Source: Halalkalicoccus jeotgali B3 (GTDB taxonomy: Archaea > Halobacteriota > Halobacteria > Halobacteriales > Halalkalicoccaceae). Taken from it: a stretch of 64,000 bases of DNA. Under the pieces are notes generated by a model that had not been told where the DNA came from, searched no databases, and worked only from the letters and a program-made list of their open reading frames with translations. Made by a program: the position numbers and the translations under genes. Positions 42,905 through 51,875 of this stretch are shown here, in pieces. Every line of letters starts with the position of its first letter. Positions within the stretch are counted from its first letter, which is position 1. The stretch is taken from the NCBI RefSeq assembly GCF_000196895.1, contig NC_014297.1:2123345-2187344 (forward strand), in the 5' to 3' direction.

Positions 42905-43602
42905 GGTGAATCAGCCCAGTTGTACCGCATGACCAGGTCCTCCGTGTCGATCTGGCTCGCGAGCTTATCGACCAGTTCGTCCTGTTCTAAGTCGCCGAAC
43001 TGCTCTAGCTCGTAGGGTTTGACCGTCACCGGCGAGGACTCGCCCTCGGCGATGCGTTCTTGCAGCTTGACGACGCCGTAGACCAGCGCCTCGGGGCGGG
43101 GTGGACAGCCCGGAACGTGGATGTCCACGGGGATGACCTCCTCGGCACCCTTGATGACGTTGTAGCCCTCCTGGAAGGGGCCACCGGAGATGGCACACGA
43201 GCCCATGTTGACGACGAACTTGGGTTCTGCCATCTGGTCGTAGACGCGCTTCATCCGTGGGGCGAACTTCGAGACGATCGTTCCGGGGATGATGATGGTA
43301 TCGGCCTGTCGCGGCGACGCCCGGGGCACGCCCGAGCCGAACCGGTCGAGGTCGTGTTTCACGGCGTAGGTGTGCATCATCTCCAAACTGCAGCAGGCGA
43401 TCCCGAACTGCAGCATGAACATCGAGGACCCACGCGCCCAGTTCAGGAACTTATCGAACTTGGTGAGGATAAACGGCGAGGACCCGAACGCTTCGCGCAG
43501 CCGCGAGTTGAAGCGGTTGTCCACGTCGCCCATGCGGGCCTCCCTCGTGGCCGTCATGGCGTCGTTGCTCTCGGCGATCGACTCCCGTGGTGTGTCGCTC
43601 AT
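42901..43602 (-). CDS. nuoB: NADH dehydrogenase-like complex subunit B
   Basis: A 233-residue subunit carrying the terminal cluster N2. Cys ligands are visible in FGIACCSLEMM (tandem Cys), MGSCAISGGPF and VPGCPPRPEAL. The start MSDTPRESIAES is used: it overlaps the nuoA stop by 4 bp, whereas the longer in-frame start would overlap 60 bp. N-terminal extension is acidic. Confidence 0.96.
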   Translation of the reverse strand: MSDTPRESIAESNDAMTATREARMGDVDNRFNSRLREAFGSSPFILTKFDKFLNWARGSSMFMLQFGIACCSLEMMHTYAVKHDLDRFGSGVPRASPRQADTIIIPGTIVSKFAPRMKRVYDQMAEPKFVVNMGSCAISGGPFQEGYNVIKGAEEVIPVDIHVPGCPPRPEALVYGVVKLQERIAEGESSPVTVKPYELEQFGDLEQDELVDKLASQIDTEDLVMRYNWADSP

Positions 43603-44003
43603 TGTAGTCTGCTCCGTTTTGTCGCCTCCGGGCTCTTGATCCACTGTACTGCACCGGTGCGCCACGCCCAGATCAGCGCGGCGACGAGAACGGCGATGAA
43701 GACCAACATCGGTCCCAGCGCGTGGAGCAAGCCGACCTGCGCCACCGCGTCGCTGTAGATGAGAACCCAGGGGAAGATGAAGACCGTCTCGATGTCGAAG
43801 ACGAGGAACAACAGCGCGACCATGTAGTACTGTATGTTAAACCGGATGCGCGTCGTCCCCGTTGGGATCTCACCGCTCTCGTAGATGCTCCGCTTTCCTT
43901 GTTCGGGGACCGTCGGCCGCAACAGCGCTGATACCGCCATCATACCGAGCGGGATCAACACCCCCACGAGCGCCAGTGCCCCAACTGCTATCCATGTACT
44001 CAT
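43599..44003 (-). CDS. nuoA: NADH dehydrogenase-like complex subunit A
   Basis: First gene of the operon; a 134-residue three-helix subunit. Landmarks: YESGEIPTGTTRIRFNIQYY and VALLFLVFDIETVFIFPWVL (membrane Asp/Glu). The operon A-B-CD-H-I-J1-J2-K-L-M-N lacks nuoE, nuoF and nuoG, as is known for haloarchaea, so the electron donor may not be NADH. Confidence 0.96.
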   Translation of the reverse strand: MSTWIAVGALALVGVLIPLGMMAVSALLRPTVPEQGKRSIYESGEIPTGTTRIRFNIQYYMVALLFLVFDIETVFIFPWVLIYSDAVAQVGLLHALGPMLVFIAVLVAALIWAWRTGAVQWIKSPEATKRSRLQ

Positions 44004-44046
44004 AGACCGTGATCTCCGTATCGTTTTCCGGTTGGGAACCCACCTA

Positions 44047-44052
44047 CATAAG
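44047..44052 (-). promoter_or_regulatory. TATA-like element of the nuo operon
   Basis: cttatg on the minus strand, about 43 bp upstream of the nuoA ATG. A cggag stretch near the ATG could serve as a ribosome-binding site, so this operon likely has a short 5' leader. Confidence 0.4.
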
Positions 44053-44091
44053 GGTTGATTCTCACCGGTTCGCCCCCGTCAGCGGCAAGGG

Positions 44092-44715
44092 TCATCGGTC
44101 TCGCTCCGCCCGGAACGCGGGGGTTCCCGACTCGTGGAGCTCCCGGGAGACCGACGCCACTTCCCCCTGCAAGCTCTGGTGGTACTCGACCAAGCGATCG
44201 CGCAGTTCGACGTGCTCGCGCGCGAGGATCTGGACCGCCGACAGCGCCGCGTTGAACGACTTTCCCGCGTCGACCGCGACCAGCGGCGCTCCCGTCGGCA
44301 TCCCGATCACCGAATCGACCGACTTCTCCTGAACCGGTACGCCGATGACGGGAACGGGGTAGGCCAGCGAAGCGGTCATGTTCGGCAGGTCCGCCGATTT
44401 TCCGCCCGCGCCCGCGATGATCACGTCTAGTCCCCGATCGCCAGCCGTACTCGCGTAGGCGTCCATCAGCTTCGGGGTCCGGTGGGCCGAGACGACGTAC
44501 GTTTCGAAGGTAAAGCGAGTCTCGGGCGGGTCCTCGACGTCAGTCAGTTCCTCGAACCCCAGCTCGGTCAGGGCCTCGTAGGCCCCGTACATCGTCTCGA
44601 GATCCGAGTCGCTGCCCATGACGATCCCGACCTCGGGGGTCTCCTCGTCGGACCGCTCGCACTCGGCTTCGGCCTCGAAGCTCTCGATCAAGTCCCGTAC
44701 TCCCTCGACGGTCAT
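44092..44715 (-). CDS. purE: N5-carboxyaminoimidazole ribonucleotide mutase PurE
   Basis: Purine biosynthesis: converts N5-CAIR to CAIR. A 207-residue protein; the PurE fold begins at VGIVMGSDSDLETM, with AHRTPKLMDAYAS and IAGAGGKSADLPNMTASL. It is preceded by ~28 extra acidic residues and followed by a helical C-terminus, so it is longer than typical bacterial PurE (~165). Overlaps purK by 4 bp. Confidence 0.95.
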   Translation of the reverse strand: MTVEGVRDLIESFEAEAECERSDEETPEVGIVMGSDSDLETMYGAYEALTELGFEELTDVEDPPETRFTFETYVVSAHRTPKLMDAYASTAGDRGLDVIIAGAGGKSADLPNMTASLAYPVPVIGVPVQEKSVDSVIGMPTGAPLVAVDAGKSFNAALSAVQILAREHVELRDRLVEYHQSLQGEVASVSRELHESGTPAFRAERDR

Positions 44716-45866
44716 GGGTCGAACTCCACGTGCCGCCAGTATGTACGTGCCGACTCCAGCAGCTCGTCGGCCGAGCGATCGCCGCCGAGCACGGCGAAGT
44801 GACCCATCTTCCGAAGCGGGCGGACCTCGTCTTTGCCGTACCAGTGAAGGTGGACGAGCGGTTCGGCGAGCAGTTGCTCGATTCCCGAAAGCGTCGCTCG
44901 CCGGGGCTCACGGTCGTCGCCCAATACGTTCTTCGTCACGACCGGTTCGCGCAGTTCGGTCGCACCTAACGGAAGGCCACAGACCGCCCGGGCGTGCTGT
45001 TCGAACTGTGAACTGCGCGCGCCCTCGATCGTCCAGTGACCCGAGTTGTGTGGGCGTGGCGCGATCTCGTTGACGAGGATCTCCCCGTCTTCCTGAAAGA
45101 GTTCGATCCCGTAGACGCCCCGGCCGTCCATCAGTTCGAGGACCTCGCCGGCGACCGCCTGTGCGCGCTCTCGGACCGCCCCGCTCGCGCGCGCCGGGAC
45201 CACCGTCTCGCGGAGGATTTCCTTTTCATGCAGGTTCTCGCCGGCCACGTAGGTCGCGACCTCCTCGTCCCCTTTGACGGCGATCACCGAGAGTTCGCGC
45301 TCGAAGTCGACCATTTCCTCGACCATCGCCGCCCCGCCCAGCTCCGAAAGGACGTCAGCGGCCTCCTCGGGGTCCTCGATGGGGAGGTTCCCCCGACCGT
45401 CATACCCGCCCTCGCGAGCTTTCACCATCGCGGGCGTCCCCAGTTCCTCGAGGGCAGCCCGCAACTCCTCGGGAGAGTCGACCGCCCGGAACGCCGGGAC
45501 CGGGACGCCGGCGTCGGCGAGCGCGCGCTTTTGGACCAGTTTGTCCTGGATGGTTCGCAGGGTCTCGGGCGAGGGCTGAACCTCGATGTCGGCCTCCTCG
45601 GAGACGGTTTCGAGAAGGTCCGGATCCGCGAGTTCGATCTCGAACGTCAGCACGTCCGCGCGTGCGGCGAGTTCCCGAACCGAATCGGGATCATCGAACG
45701 CCCCGACGATCTGCTCGCTCGCGACGGGCGAGGCCGGACACTCGGGGGTGGGATCGAGGATGACTGTCTCGATACCGAGCGGTGCCGCCGCCTCCGCAAG
45801 CATCCGCCCCAGTTGGCCGCCGCCAACGACGCCGATCGTCGGTCCCGGAAGGGTCTTCGTTGCCAT
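44712..45866 (-). CDS. purK: N5-carboxyaminoimidazole ribonucleotide synthase PurK
   Basis: ATP-grasp enzyme (384 aa) making N5-CAIR from AIR, bicarbonate and ATP. N-terminal GVVGGGQLGRMLAEAAAPLG, central ATP-grasp KAREGGYDGRGN, VNEIAPRPHNSGHWTIEGA near the C-terminus. Start MATKTLPGPTIG is chosen; the frame extends 9 codons further without conservation. purK-purE form a two-gene operon upstream of which lie the sulfatases. Confidence 0.95.
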   Translation of the reverse strand: MATKTLPGPTIGVVGGGQLGRMLAEAAAPLGIETVILDPTPECPASPVASEQIVGAFDDPDSVRELAARADVLTFEIELADPDLLETVSEEADIEVQPSPETLRTIQDKLVQKRALADAGVPVPAFRAVDSPEELRAALEELGTPAMVKAREGGYDGRGNLPIEDPEEAADVLSELGGAAMVEEMVDFERELSVIAVKGDEEVATYVAGENLHEKEILRETVVPARASGAVRERAQAVAGEVLELMDGRGVYGIELFQEDGEILVNEIAPRPHNSGHWTIEGARSSQFEQHARAVCGLPLGATELREPVVTKNVLGDDREPRRATLSGIEQLLAEPLVHLHWYGKDEVRPLRKMGHFAVLGGDRSADELLESARTYWRHVEFDP

Positions 45867-45903
45867 GAGCGACGGTTTCCCGAGGCGGGTCAAAAGCCCA
45901 CCG

Positions 45904-47307
45904 CTACCGACCCATCGCGGTCGCGGTCCACGGTGCGATCGGGTCCTCGACCGCTTCCATGCGCTCGACCAGTCGTGCCTCCAGATCGCGTCGGATCCCC
46001 TCGTAGGCCGGATGGTCGATCAGGTTTCCGAGTTCGTTCGGGTCCGCCTCTATATCGTAGAGTTCGTTCCGGTCGGGGCCGTTGTGGACGTATTTGTACT
46101 GTGCGGTCCGAAGCATTCGCTGGGAGTAGAGTCCGAACTCGTCGCCGTGGTACTGGGCGAAGTGCGCGTCGGGCCAGTCCGTCGGTATCTCGCCCGCGAG
46201 GAGCGGCCGGATCGACCGGCCGTCCACGTCGGGGATCTCGACGCCCGCCAAGTCGAGAAACGTCGGCATCAGGTCGTGCAGCGAGACGAACTCCCGGCAG
46301 ACGGAGCCTGCCTCGACCTCGCCGGGCCAGCGCACCTGCAAGGGGATGTGGTAGGTCTCGTCGTACATGATCGGCCCCTTGTTGAACTGGCGGTGGTTCC
46401 CGGTGAAATCGCCGTGATCCGAGGTGTGGATCGTACAGAGGTCTTCGACCCCCTCGGCGGCGTCGAGGATCCGTCCGATCTGGTCGTCGATCAGCGTCAT
46501 GAACCCCCGATATTTGGCGATCGCTTCGGCCCACCGTTCCCAGTCGAAGCTCCTGACGCCGCGATAGTCGAGGTACTGTTCGTGGACCGCGGGTTTGCCG
46601 GCGTAAGTCTCCCGGTAGCTCGCCGGGGGGTCGATCTCCGCGGGGTCGTACATCGACGCGTAGGGTTCGGGGACGACGTAGGGATGGTGAGGACCGTAGA
46701 GGTCCACCCGGAGGAAGAACGGCTCGTCGAGTCCCTCCCGAAGCTGCTCGATGGCCTGTTGTGCGAGGTAGTACGGACGCGTCGCCTCGACCGGAACGGG
46801 GTCGCGTGCGGCGACGAGCGTTCCCGTGTCGGTGTAGATCGCGTCCTCGAGGTCCGCTTCGTCGACGCTGACCCCGAGCTCCTCGCGGTACGTACAGAAG
46901 TCGCCGGCCAAATCGGCGTCGTGGTGGCGGTCGGCCCCGCCGTGGTACTCGAAACCGAAGTCCCCGGGACCCTGATCGCGACCGACGTGCCACTTGCCCA
47001 CGTAGGCGGTGTGGTAGCCGTCCGCGGCGAGCAGTTCGCCGAACGTGGGATGTCCCGGCGGCAGGTTCGGTTGTATCGCGTCGGCCTCGTGGCAGTTGTT
47101 CAACATCCCATGGTTGTGCGGGTACAGCCCAGTCAAAAGCGAGGCGCGCGCGGCCGAGCAGATGCTGATCGGGGTGTAGGCCCGCTCGAAGGTCATCCCG
47201 CCCTCTCGAAGGCGGTCGACGTGTTGAGTCTCGACCGAGGAGCCGGGCGCGGTGAGGTCGTACCGTTCCTGATCGGTGAGGAGAAGCAAGACGTTCGGGT
47301 CGCTCAT
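45904..47307 (-). CDS. Sulfatase with formylglycine-type Cys motif
   Basis: Alkaline-phosphatase-superfamily sulfatase (467 aa). The active-site signature is ISICSAARASLLTG: Cys50-x-Ala-x-Arg54 fits the C-x-P/A-x-R motif whose Cys is oxidised to formylglycine. Metal-binding Asp residues are in LLLLTDQERYD and TIHTSDHGDFTGNH. Hydrolyses sulfate esters, perhaps of exopolysaccharide or glycan. It overlaps the upstream paralog by 4 bp, forming a two-gene unit. No formylglycine-generating enzyme is in the window. Confidence 0.9.
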   Translation of the reverse strand: MSDPNVLLLLTDQERYDLTAPGSSVETQHVDRLREGGMTFERAYTPISICSAARASLLTGLYPHNHGMLNNCHEADAIQPNLPPGHPTFGELLAADGYHTAYVGKWHVGRDQGPGDFGFEYHGGADRHHDADLAGDFCTYREELGVSVDEADLEDAIYTDTGTLVAARDPVPVEATRPYYLAQQAIEQLREGLDEPFFLRVDLYGPHHPYVVPEPYASMYDPAEIDPPASYRETYAGKPAVHEQYLDYRGVRSFDWERWAEAIAKYRGFMTLIDDQIGRILDAAEGVEDLCTIHTSDHGDFTGNHRQFNKGPIMYDETYHIPLQVRWPGEVEAGSVCREFVSLHDLMPTFLDLAGVEIPDVDGRSIRPLLAGEIPTDWPDAHFAQYHGDEFGLYSQRMLRTAQYKYVHNGPDRNELYDIEADPNELGNLIDHPAYEGIRRDLEARLVERMEAVEDPIAPWTATAMGR

Positions 47308-48752
47308 AGGTAGCCTAGATCACGGAGACGGCCCTTGGTCGCTTCGGCCATCTCGACCGCTTCGTCGACGTCCGCGTGCTCGAAGGAGTCGGCCCACCCC
47401 TCCAGTTCGGCTGCCAGCTCCGCGGCGATCTCGGGTTCGGTCGCGGCGATCTCGAAGCGCTCCTCGGGGTCCTGCTCGACGTCGTAGAGCTCCTCGCTCC
47501 CATCGGAACCCCGGATGTATTTGTACTCGTCCGTCCGAATCGCCCGCAGGGAGCGGTCGTACTCGTATAAGGAGTCGGGAATCGACCCGAAGCGCTCCTC
47601 CAGTTGCGCCATCGAGGGCTGGGGCGAGACGTACTCGGCGATCACCGACTCGCGGGGCGTTTCCCGGGTGAGCAGCGATCGGCCCTGGGCCTGCTCGCGT
47701 GCGGCGGGCGCGTCGACCCCCGCCAGATCCAGCAGCGTCGGGAACAGGTCGAGCAACTGTATCAGTTCGTCCTCGTCGGCGGCGGGTTCGGGTCCGCCAT
47801 GGATGACGAGCGGAACGTGCAACAGGGTATCGTAGACGTTGTACTGGTGGCCGAGAAAGCCGTGATCGCCGATGTTCTCGCCATGATCGCCACAGACCAC
47901 GAGCACGGTGTCCTCCCACTCGCCGGCCGCTTCGAGGGCCGCACGGAACTCGCCGAGTTTCGCGTCGAGATAGGCGAGTTCGCCCCGGTACAGCCCCTCC
48001 AGTAGCGCGAACTCCTCCTCGGTGATCGCGTACTCCCCGACGTCGTAGGCACGCGGGTCCTGTCGGATCGCGATCGCCTCCTCGTAGGTTCCCTCGGGCA
48101 GGAACGGCTCGGCGTACTCGCGGGGTGGGCGATACTCGATGTGGGGCTCGATGTAGTTCGCGAAACAGAAGAAGGGGCGATCGCCGTCGCGTTTCCCAAG
48201 CCAGTCGGCGAGCCAGTCGGTAGTGTGGGCGGCCCCGTCGTCGGCGTTCGTTCGGACGAACTCGTCGTAGATCGCGTTCAGGCCGTTGACGATCGGGTTA
48301 CCCGAGAACGCCTCCGAGACGAACGCGTCGAGCTTTCCGCGGGCGTGTTCGGCCCGCGTCACCTCCCCGAGGTCGGTCGCCGACTGGACGAGTTGCCACG
48401 TCTTGTGGAAGGTCTCGAACCCGCGGGCGAAGCCGAACTCCTCGGTGATCCACGTGTTGTTCGAGATACCCACCGTCTCGTAGCCCGCTCCGGCGAGCGT
48501 CTCCGCGAGGGTGGTGTAGCCCTCGTCGAGGTACGTGTGCCCGCCGTGGGCGCCGTGGCGTGAGGCGTAGGTGCCCGTAAAGAGCGACGCGTGCGAGGGC
48601 AACGTCCACGGCGCGCTCGTAAAGGCGTTCGAGTAGGCCGTTCCCTCGTCGGCGAGCTCCGCGAGCGTCGGCGTGATCGTCGGATCTGCCGGCACCGTCT
48701 CCGTCGCACGAGCGGTGTCCATGACGACGACCGCGATATTAGGATGTCCCAT
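47304..48752 (-). CDS. Sulfatase-superfamily protein with Thr in the nucleophile position
   Basis: A 482-residue alkaline-phosphatase-superfamily enzyme. Metal ligands appear in NIAVVVMDTARATE and VVCGDHGENIGDHGFLGHQY. The sequence aligning with the sulfatase signature is SAPWTLPSHASLFTG: Thr50 replaces Cys and His54 replaces Arg. A formylglycine cannot form there, so a phosphoester or phosphonate/phosphoglycerol-transferase-like reaction with a Thr nucleophile is likelier. Start MGHPNIAVV is chosen. Coupled to the Cys-type paralog downstream. Confidence 0.88.
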   Translation of the reverse strand: MGHPNIAVVVMDTARATETVPADPTITPTLAELADEGTAYSNAFTSAPWTLPSHASLFTGTYASRHGAHGGHTYLDEGYTTLAETLAGAGYETVGISNNTWITEEFGFARGFETFHKTWQLVQSATDLGEVTRAEHARGKLDAFVSEAFSGNPIVNGLNAIYDEFVRTNADDGAAHTTDWLADWLGKRDGDRPFFCFANYIEPHIEYRPPREYAEPFLPEGTYEEAIAIRQDPRAYDVGEYAITEEEFALLEGLYRGELAYLDAKLGEFRAALEAAGEWEDTVLVVCGDHGENIGDHGFLGHQYNVYDTLLHVPLVIHGGPEPAADEDELIQLLDLFPTLLDLAGVDAPAAREQAQGRSLLTRETPRESVIAEYVSPQPSMAQLEERFGSIPDSLYEYDRSLRAIRTDEYKYIRGSDGSEELYDVEQDPEERFEIAATEPEIAAELAAELEGWADSFEHADVDEAVEMAEATKGRLRDLGYL

Positions 48753-48995
48753 CGTCTGATCCCCTTCGGGGTTCGATATTGGATCATTACAGGCAAATAT
48801 CAGGCCCTTGCGTGCGCACCCCATTCAGGGGTGATCGGACGGAACAGCGCTCCAAAATACCGATATCGGACAGCAGGATATTTGATACGATATCGAGTGA
48901 AGGTTTCCGAAATTGGCTAGTCCATATAAAAGCCACGGTATCGCAGGCAGAAGGGGGAGTGCTGAAAGCGTTGTAGCCATGTTCACAATAGGGCC

Positions 48996-49409
48996 ATGAA
49001 ACCCGCATTAGATGACATATTCCTGCCGTGCGGATGGGCGGTCGTCGCCCTCCGTGAGGACAGGATCGAGTTCAGGCGGGACGACGAGCGCCTGTCGCTC
49101 GTCGCGGAGCCGACGGACGAGAGTCCGTCGATGCCCGAGCTGTGTACGAGCCAACTCTGGCAGCTCCGGTGTGAACAACGCGTGGGAGAGGCGAAAAGTG
49201 GTATGAGGCTGGACTGTGTAACGACTATGGACACAGCCGTGGAGACACTACTCACCTATACGCAACGAATAAACGGAATCGTCGAGGCGGAGTCCGGGAT
49301 CTCCGTCGGCCGAGTGGTGGAACTGCTCGACGCCGAGGCCCCCGGCAACTGCCGCGACCGGTGGAACCGGGATCTGTCGTCCGGTCTCGGCACGCACCCA
49401 CCGCTATGA
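48996..49409 (+). CDS. Conserved small protein preceding otsA, unknown
   Basis: A 137-residue soluble protein, MKPALDDIFLPCGWAVVALR, with an N-terminal beta-rich half (EDRIEFRRDDERLSLVAEPT) and a C-terminal helical half (VETLLTYTQRINGIVEAESG). Three cysteines at non-motif spacing. The stop overlaps the otsA start (ATGA), so it is translationally coupled to trehalose synthesis. No family recognised; regulatory or assembly role for OtsA is only contextual. Confidence 0.7.
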   Translation: MKPALDDIFLPCGWAVVALREDRIEFRRDDERLSLVAEPTDESPSMPELCTSQLWQLRCEQRVGEAKSGMRLDCVTTMDTAVETLLTYTQRINGIVEAESGISVGRVVELLDAEAPGNCRDRWNRDLSSGLGTHPPL

Positions 49410-50890
49410 CGGACCGACCACTGAGCGAGACGGTCCTCGAGGGGCTCGCCGAGCGGGACCTCGTCGTCGTCTCGAACCGACAACCGTACGCGCACAACCG
49501 CGATGACGGCGAAATCACCGTTTCGCGGCCGGCTGGCGGTCTCACCGCAGGGATCGACCCGGTGATGCAGCGCACGGAGGGGACGTGGATCGCGTGGGGC
49601 GACGGGGATGCGGACTTCGAGGTCGCCGAGGAGGGCCGCGTCCGCGTTCCCCCCGACGATCCCTCCTATACGCTCTCCCGGGTGGAACTGAGCGAGACCG
49701 ACCTCGAACGGTACTACTACGGCTACAGCAACCAGGCGCTCTGGCCGCTGTGTCACGGCATGATCTACCCCGTCCGGTGTGACGGGCGGGACTTCGAGCG
49801 CTACCGGGCGGTCAACCGCCGCTTTGGCGAGGCCGTCGTTGAGGAGAGCGACGAGGGAAGCCTGATCTGGTTTCAGGACTACCACTTCGGGCTCGCACCC
49901 CGATTCGTCCGCCAAGAGATGCCCGAGGCGTTGCTGACTCAGTTCTGGCACATTCCCTGGCCGGCGCCGAAGACCTTCGCGGTCTGTCCGCAGGCCGACG
50001 CGCTGCTTGACGGCCTGCTCGCGAACGACCTACTGGTCTTTCACGTCGCCGAGTACGTCGAGAACTTCCTCGAGTGTGTCGCGTCGGTGCTGTCCGAAGC
50101 GACCGTCGACCGGGAGGACGGGACCGTCGAGTACGACGGCTCGACGACGACGATCCAATCGTTTCCGCTCGGAATCGACGCCGAGCGAACCGAGTCACTG
50201 GCGAGCGAGTCGGGCGTCTGGACCGACCTCGCCGAACGCTACGGGATCGACGGGCAGACGGTCGCGCTGGGCGTCGACCGGCTCGATTACACCAAGGGGA
50301 TCCCCGAGCGTATCGACGCGATCGAGCGCTTTTTCGAGGAGTACCCCGGCCGACGCGGCGAGTTCACGTACGTCCAAAACGGCTCGGCGAGCCGCAGCGA
50401 GATCGAGAGCTACGAGTACCTCCAACAGCGGGTCGACACCGCGATCGAGCGGGTCAACCGTCGGTTCGGGACGGCGACGTGGAAGCCGATCGTCCGAATC
50501 GACGAGATGCTCCCCGAGGAGGAACTCTACGCGCTGTATCGCCACAGTGACCTCGCGCTCGTGAGCGCGCTTCGCGACGGGATGAACCTCGTGGCGAAGG
50601 AGTACGTCGCCTCCCAGGTCGACGACGACGGCGTGCTCGTCCTCTCTGAGTTCGCGGGCGCCCACGAGGAACTCGGCGATGGGGCGGTGACGATCAACCC
50701 CTTCGACACCCAGTCGTTCGCCGAGGCGATCGACCGGGCGCTGTCGCTGCCAACGGAGGAACGAAACGAGCGGATGGCCGCCCAGCGCCGGCGGGTCGCC
50801 GAATACGACCTGCTGACCTGGATGAACGACGTCTTCGAGACCGCACTCGCCTGCGAAACCGATCGGGAGCAGTCAGTGAGCCATGTCTGA
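49406..50890 (+). CDS. otsA: Alpha,alpha-trehalose-phosphate synthase OtsA
   Basis: GT20 glycosyltransferase (494 aa) joining UDP-glucose or GDP-glucose and glucose-6-phosphate to trehalose-6-phosphate. Landmarks: VVVSNRQPYAHNR, SRPAGGLTAGIDPVM, WFQDYHFGLAPRFVR, LGVDRLDYTKGIPERIDAIE and ALRDGMNLVAKEYVASQ. The start MTDRPLSETV is fixed by the ATGA overlap with the upstream gene. The stop overlaps otsB by 8 bp. Makes a compatible solute. Confidence 0.95.
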   Translation: MTDRPLSETVLEGLAERDLVVVSNRQPYAHNRDDGEITVSRPAGGLTAGIDPVMQRTEGTWIAWGDGDADFEVAEEGRVRVPPDDPSYTLSRVELSETDLERYYYGYSNQALWPLCHGMIYPVRCDGRDFERYRAVNRRFGEAVVEESDEGSLIWFQDYHFGLAPRFVRQEMPEALLTQFWHIPWPAPKTFAVCPQADALLDGLLANDLLVFHVAEYVENFLECVASVLSEATVDREDGTVEYDGSTTTIQSFPLGIDAERTESLASESGVWTDLAERYGIDGQTVALGVDRLDYTKGIPERIDAIERFFEEYPGRRGEFTYVQNGSASRSEIESYEYLQQRVDTAIERVNRRFGTATWKPIVRIDEMLPEEELYALYRHSDLALVSALRDGMNLVAKEYVASQVDDDGVLVLSEFAGAHEELGDGAVTINPFDTQSFAEAIDRALSLPTEERNERMAAQRRRVAEYDLLTWMNDVFETALACETDREQSVSHV

Positions 50891-51722
50891 GGGCGAGCGA
50901 AGCCTCGAGCGGTTCGACTCCTCACACGCGAGGATACGCGAGCGAGTCGAGGCCGCCGAGGGACTGTTGCTCTGTACGGACTTCGACGGCACGCTCGCCC
51001 CCATCGAGACCGACCCACAGGCCCCCGAGATCGTTCCGGAGAACCGCAGGGTGCTGCGTGCGCTTCGAGACACAGCCGGCGTGCGCGTCGCCGTCGTCAG
51101 CGGGCGGGCGCTCGCTGACGTCCGCGAGCGCGTTGGCATCGAGGGAATCGCCTACGCGGGCAATCACGGCCTCGAACTCCAGCGCCGCGACGCCACCGCC
51201 GTCCACCCGATCGCCGCGAAACACCGCGGGCGGATCGCCCGGATCGTCGAGGCGCTTAAGGCCGCCCTCGCCGGAATCGAGGGCGCGGCCGTCGAGGACA
51301 AGTCGGTCACGGCGACGGTTCACTACCGGAAAACCCCCGACGAACGGATCCGACAGGTCCGCGAGGCCGTCGAAACCGCCCTCGAGCGCTTTGGCGACGG
51401 GCGGGTCCGACGGACGGGGGGCAAGGAGATCATCGAACTTCGACCGGCCGTCCGCTGGCACAAGGGGATGGCCGTCTCGTTGCTCGCCGCCGACCACGAG
51501 GGATGGTTGCCGATCTACATCGGCGACGACACCACCGACGAGTCGGCGTTCCGGGCGGTCGAGGACGGGCTTGCGATCTACGTCGGATCGGGCGAGACGG
51601 CTGCCCACTACCGGGTGCCGACACAGGAAGGAGTCACCGCGTGTCTCTCTGCGCTCGCCGAGTGGCACGCCGACGAAAGCACCGTTCGAGAACCGACGCC
51701 GATAGAAACACAGCACACATGA
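50883..51722 (+). CDS. otsB: Trehalose-6-phosphate phosphatase OtsB
   Basis: HAD-superfamily phosphatase (279 aa) that dephosphorylates trehalose-6-phosphate. Catalytic Asp pair in LLCTDFDGTLAPIETDP; motif II in VAVVSGRALADV; Lys/ motif IV GDDTTDESAFRAV. Coupled to otsA and to a tiny zinc finger gene (overlap TGA/ATG). Confidence 0.94.
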   Translation: MSEGERSLERFDSSHARIRERVEAAEGLLLCTDFDGTLAPIETDPQAPEIVPENRRVLRALRDTAGVRVAVVSGRALADVRERVGIEGIAYAGNHGLELQRRDATAVHPIAAKHRGRIARIVEALKAALAGIEGAAVEDKSVTATVHYRKTPDERIRQVREAVETALERFGDGRVRRTGGKEIIELRPAVRWHKGMAVSLLAADHEGWLPIYIGDDTTDESAFRAVEDGLAIYVGSGETAAHYRVPTQEGVTACLSALAEWHADESTVREPTPIETQHT

Positions 51723-51874
51723 GCCGCTACCCGCGCGAGGCGCGCAACGCACGGATCAAATGCATCGCCTGTAACGCACCCGTCGTCCGCACGACCGACG
51801 ACCGGTACGTCTGTGTCGACTGCGGGGAGTCTCCGGTTCGTCCCCACGCGAAGGCGCCGCCCGCGGCCGACTAA
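51719..51874 (+). CDS. 51-residue zinc ribbon protein coupled to otsB
   Basis: Encodes MSRYPREARNARIKCIACNA then PVVRTTDDRYVCVDCGESPV. Two CxxC pairs (CIAC and CVDC), 15 residues apart, make a classical zinc ribbon. The ATG overlaps the otsB stop by 4 bp, so it is the last gene of the trehalose operon. It ends 1 bp before the convergent acidic protein gene. Possible transcription-related or protein-interaction role; not known. Confidence 0.8.
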   Translation: MSRYPREARNARIKCIACNAPVVRTTDDRYVCVDCGESPVRPHAKAPPAAD

Positions 51875-51875
51875 C

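Noticed and set aside
43599-44003. Absence of nuoE, nuoF and nuoG as a sign of a broken operon
   Set aside because: Haloarchaeal complex I operons are known to lack these genes, so this is normal for the group.
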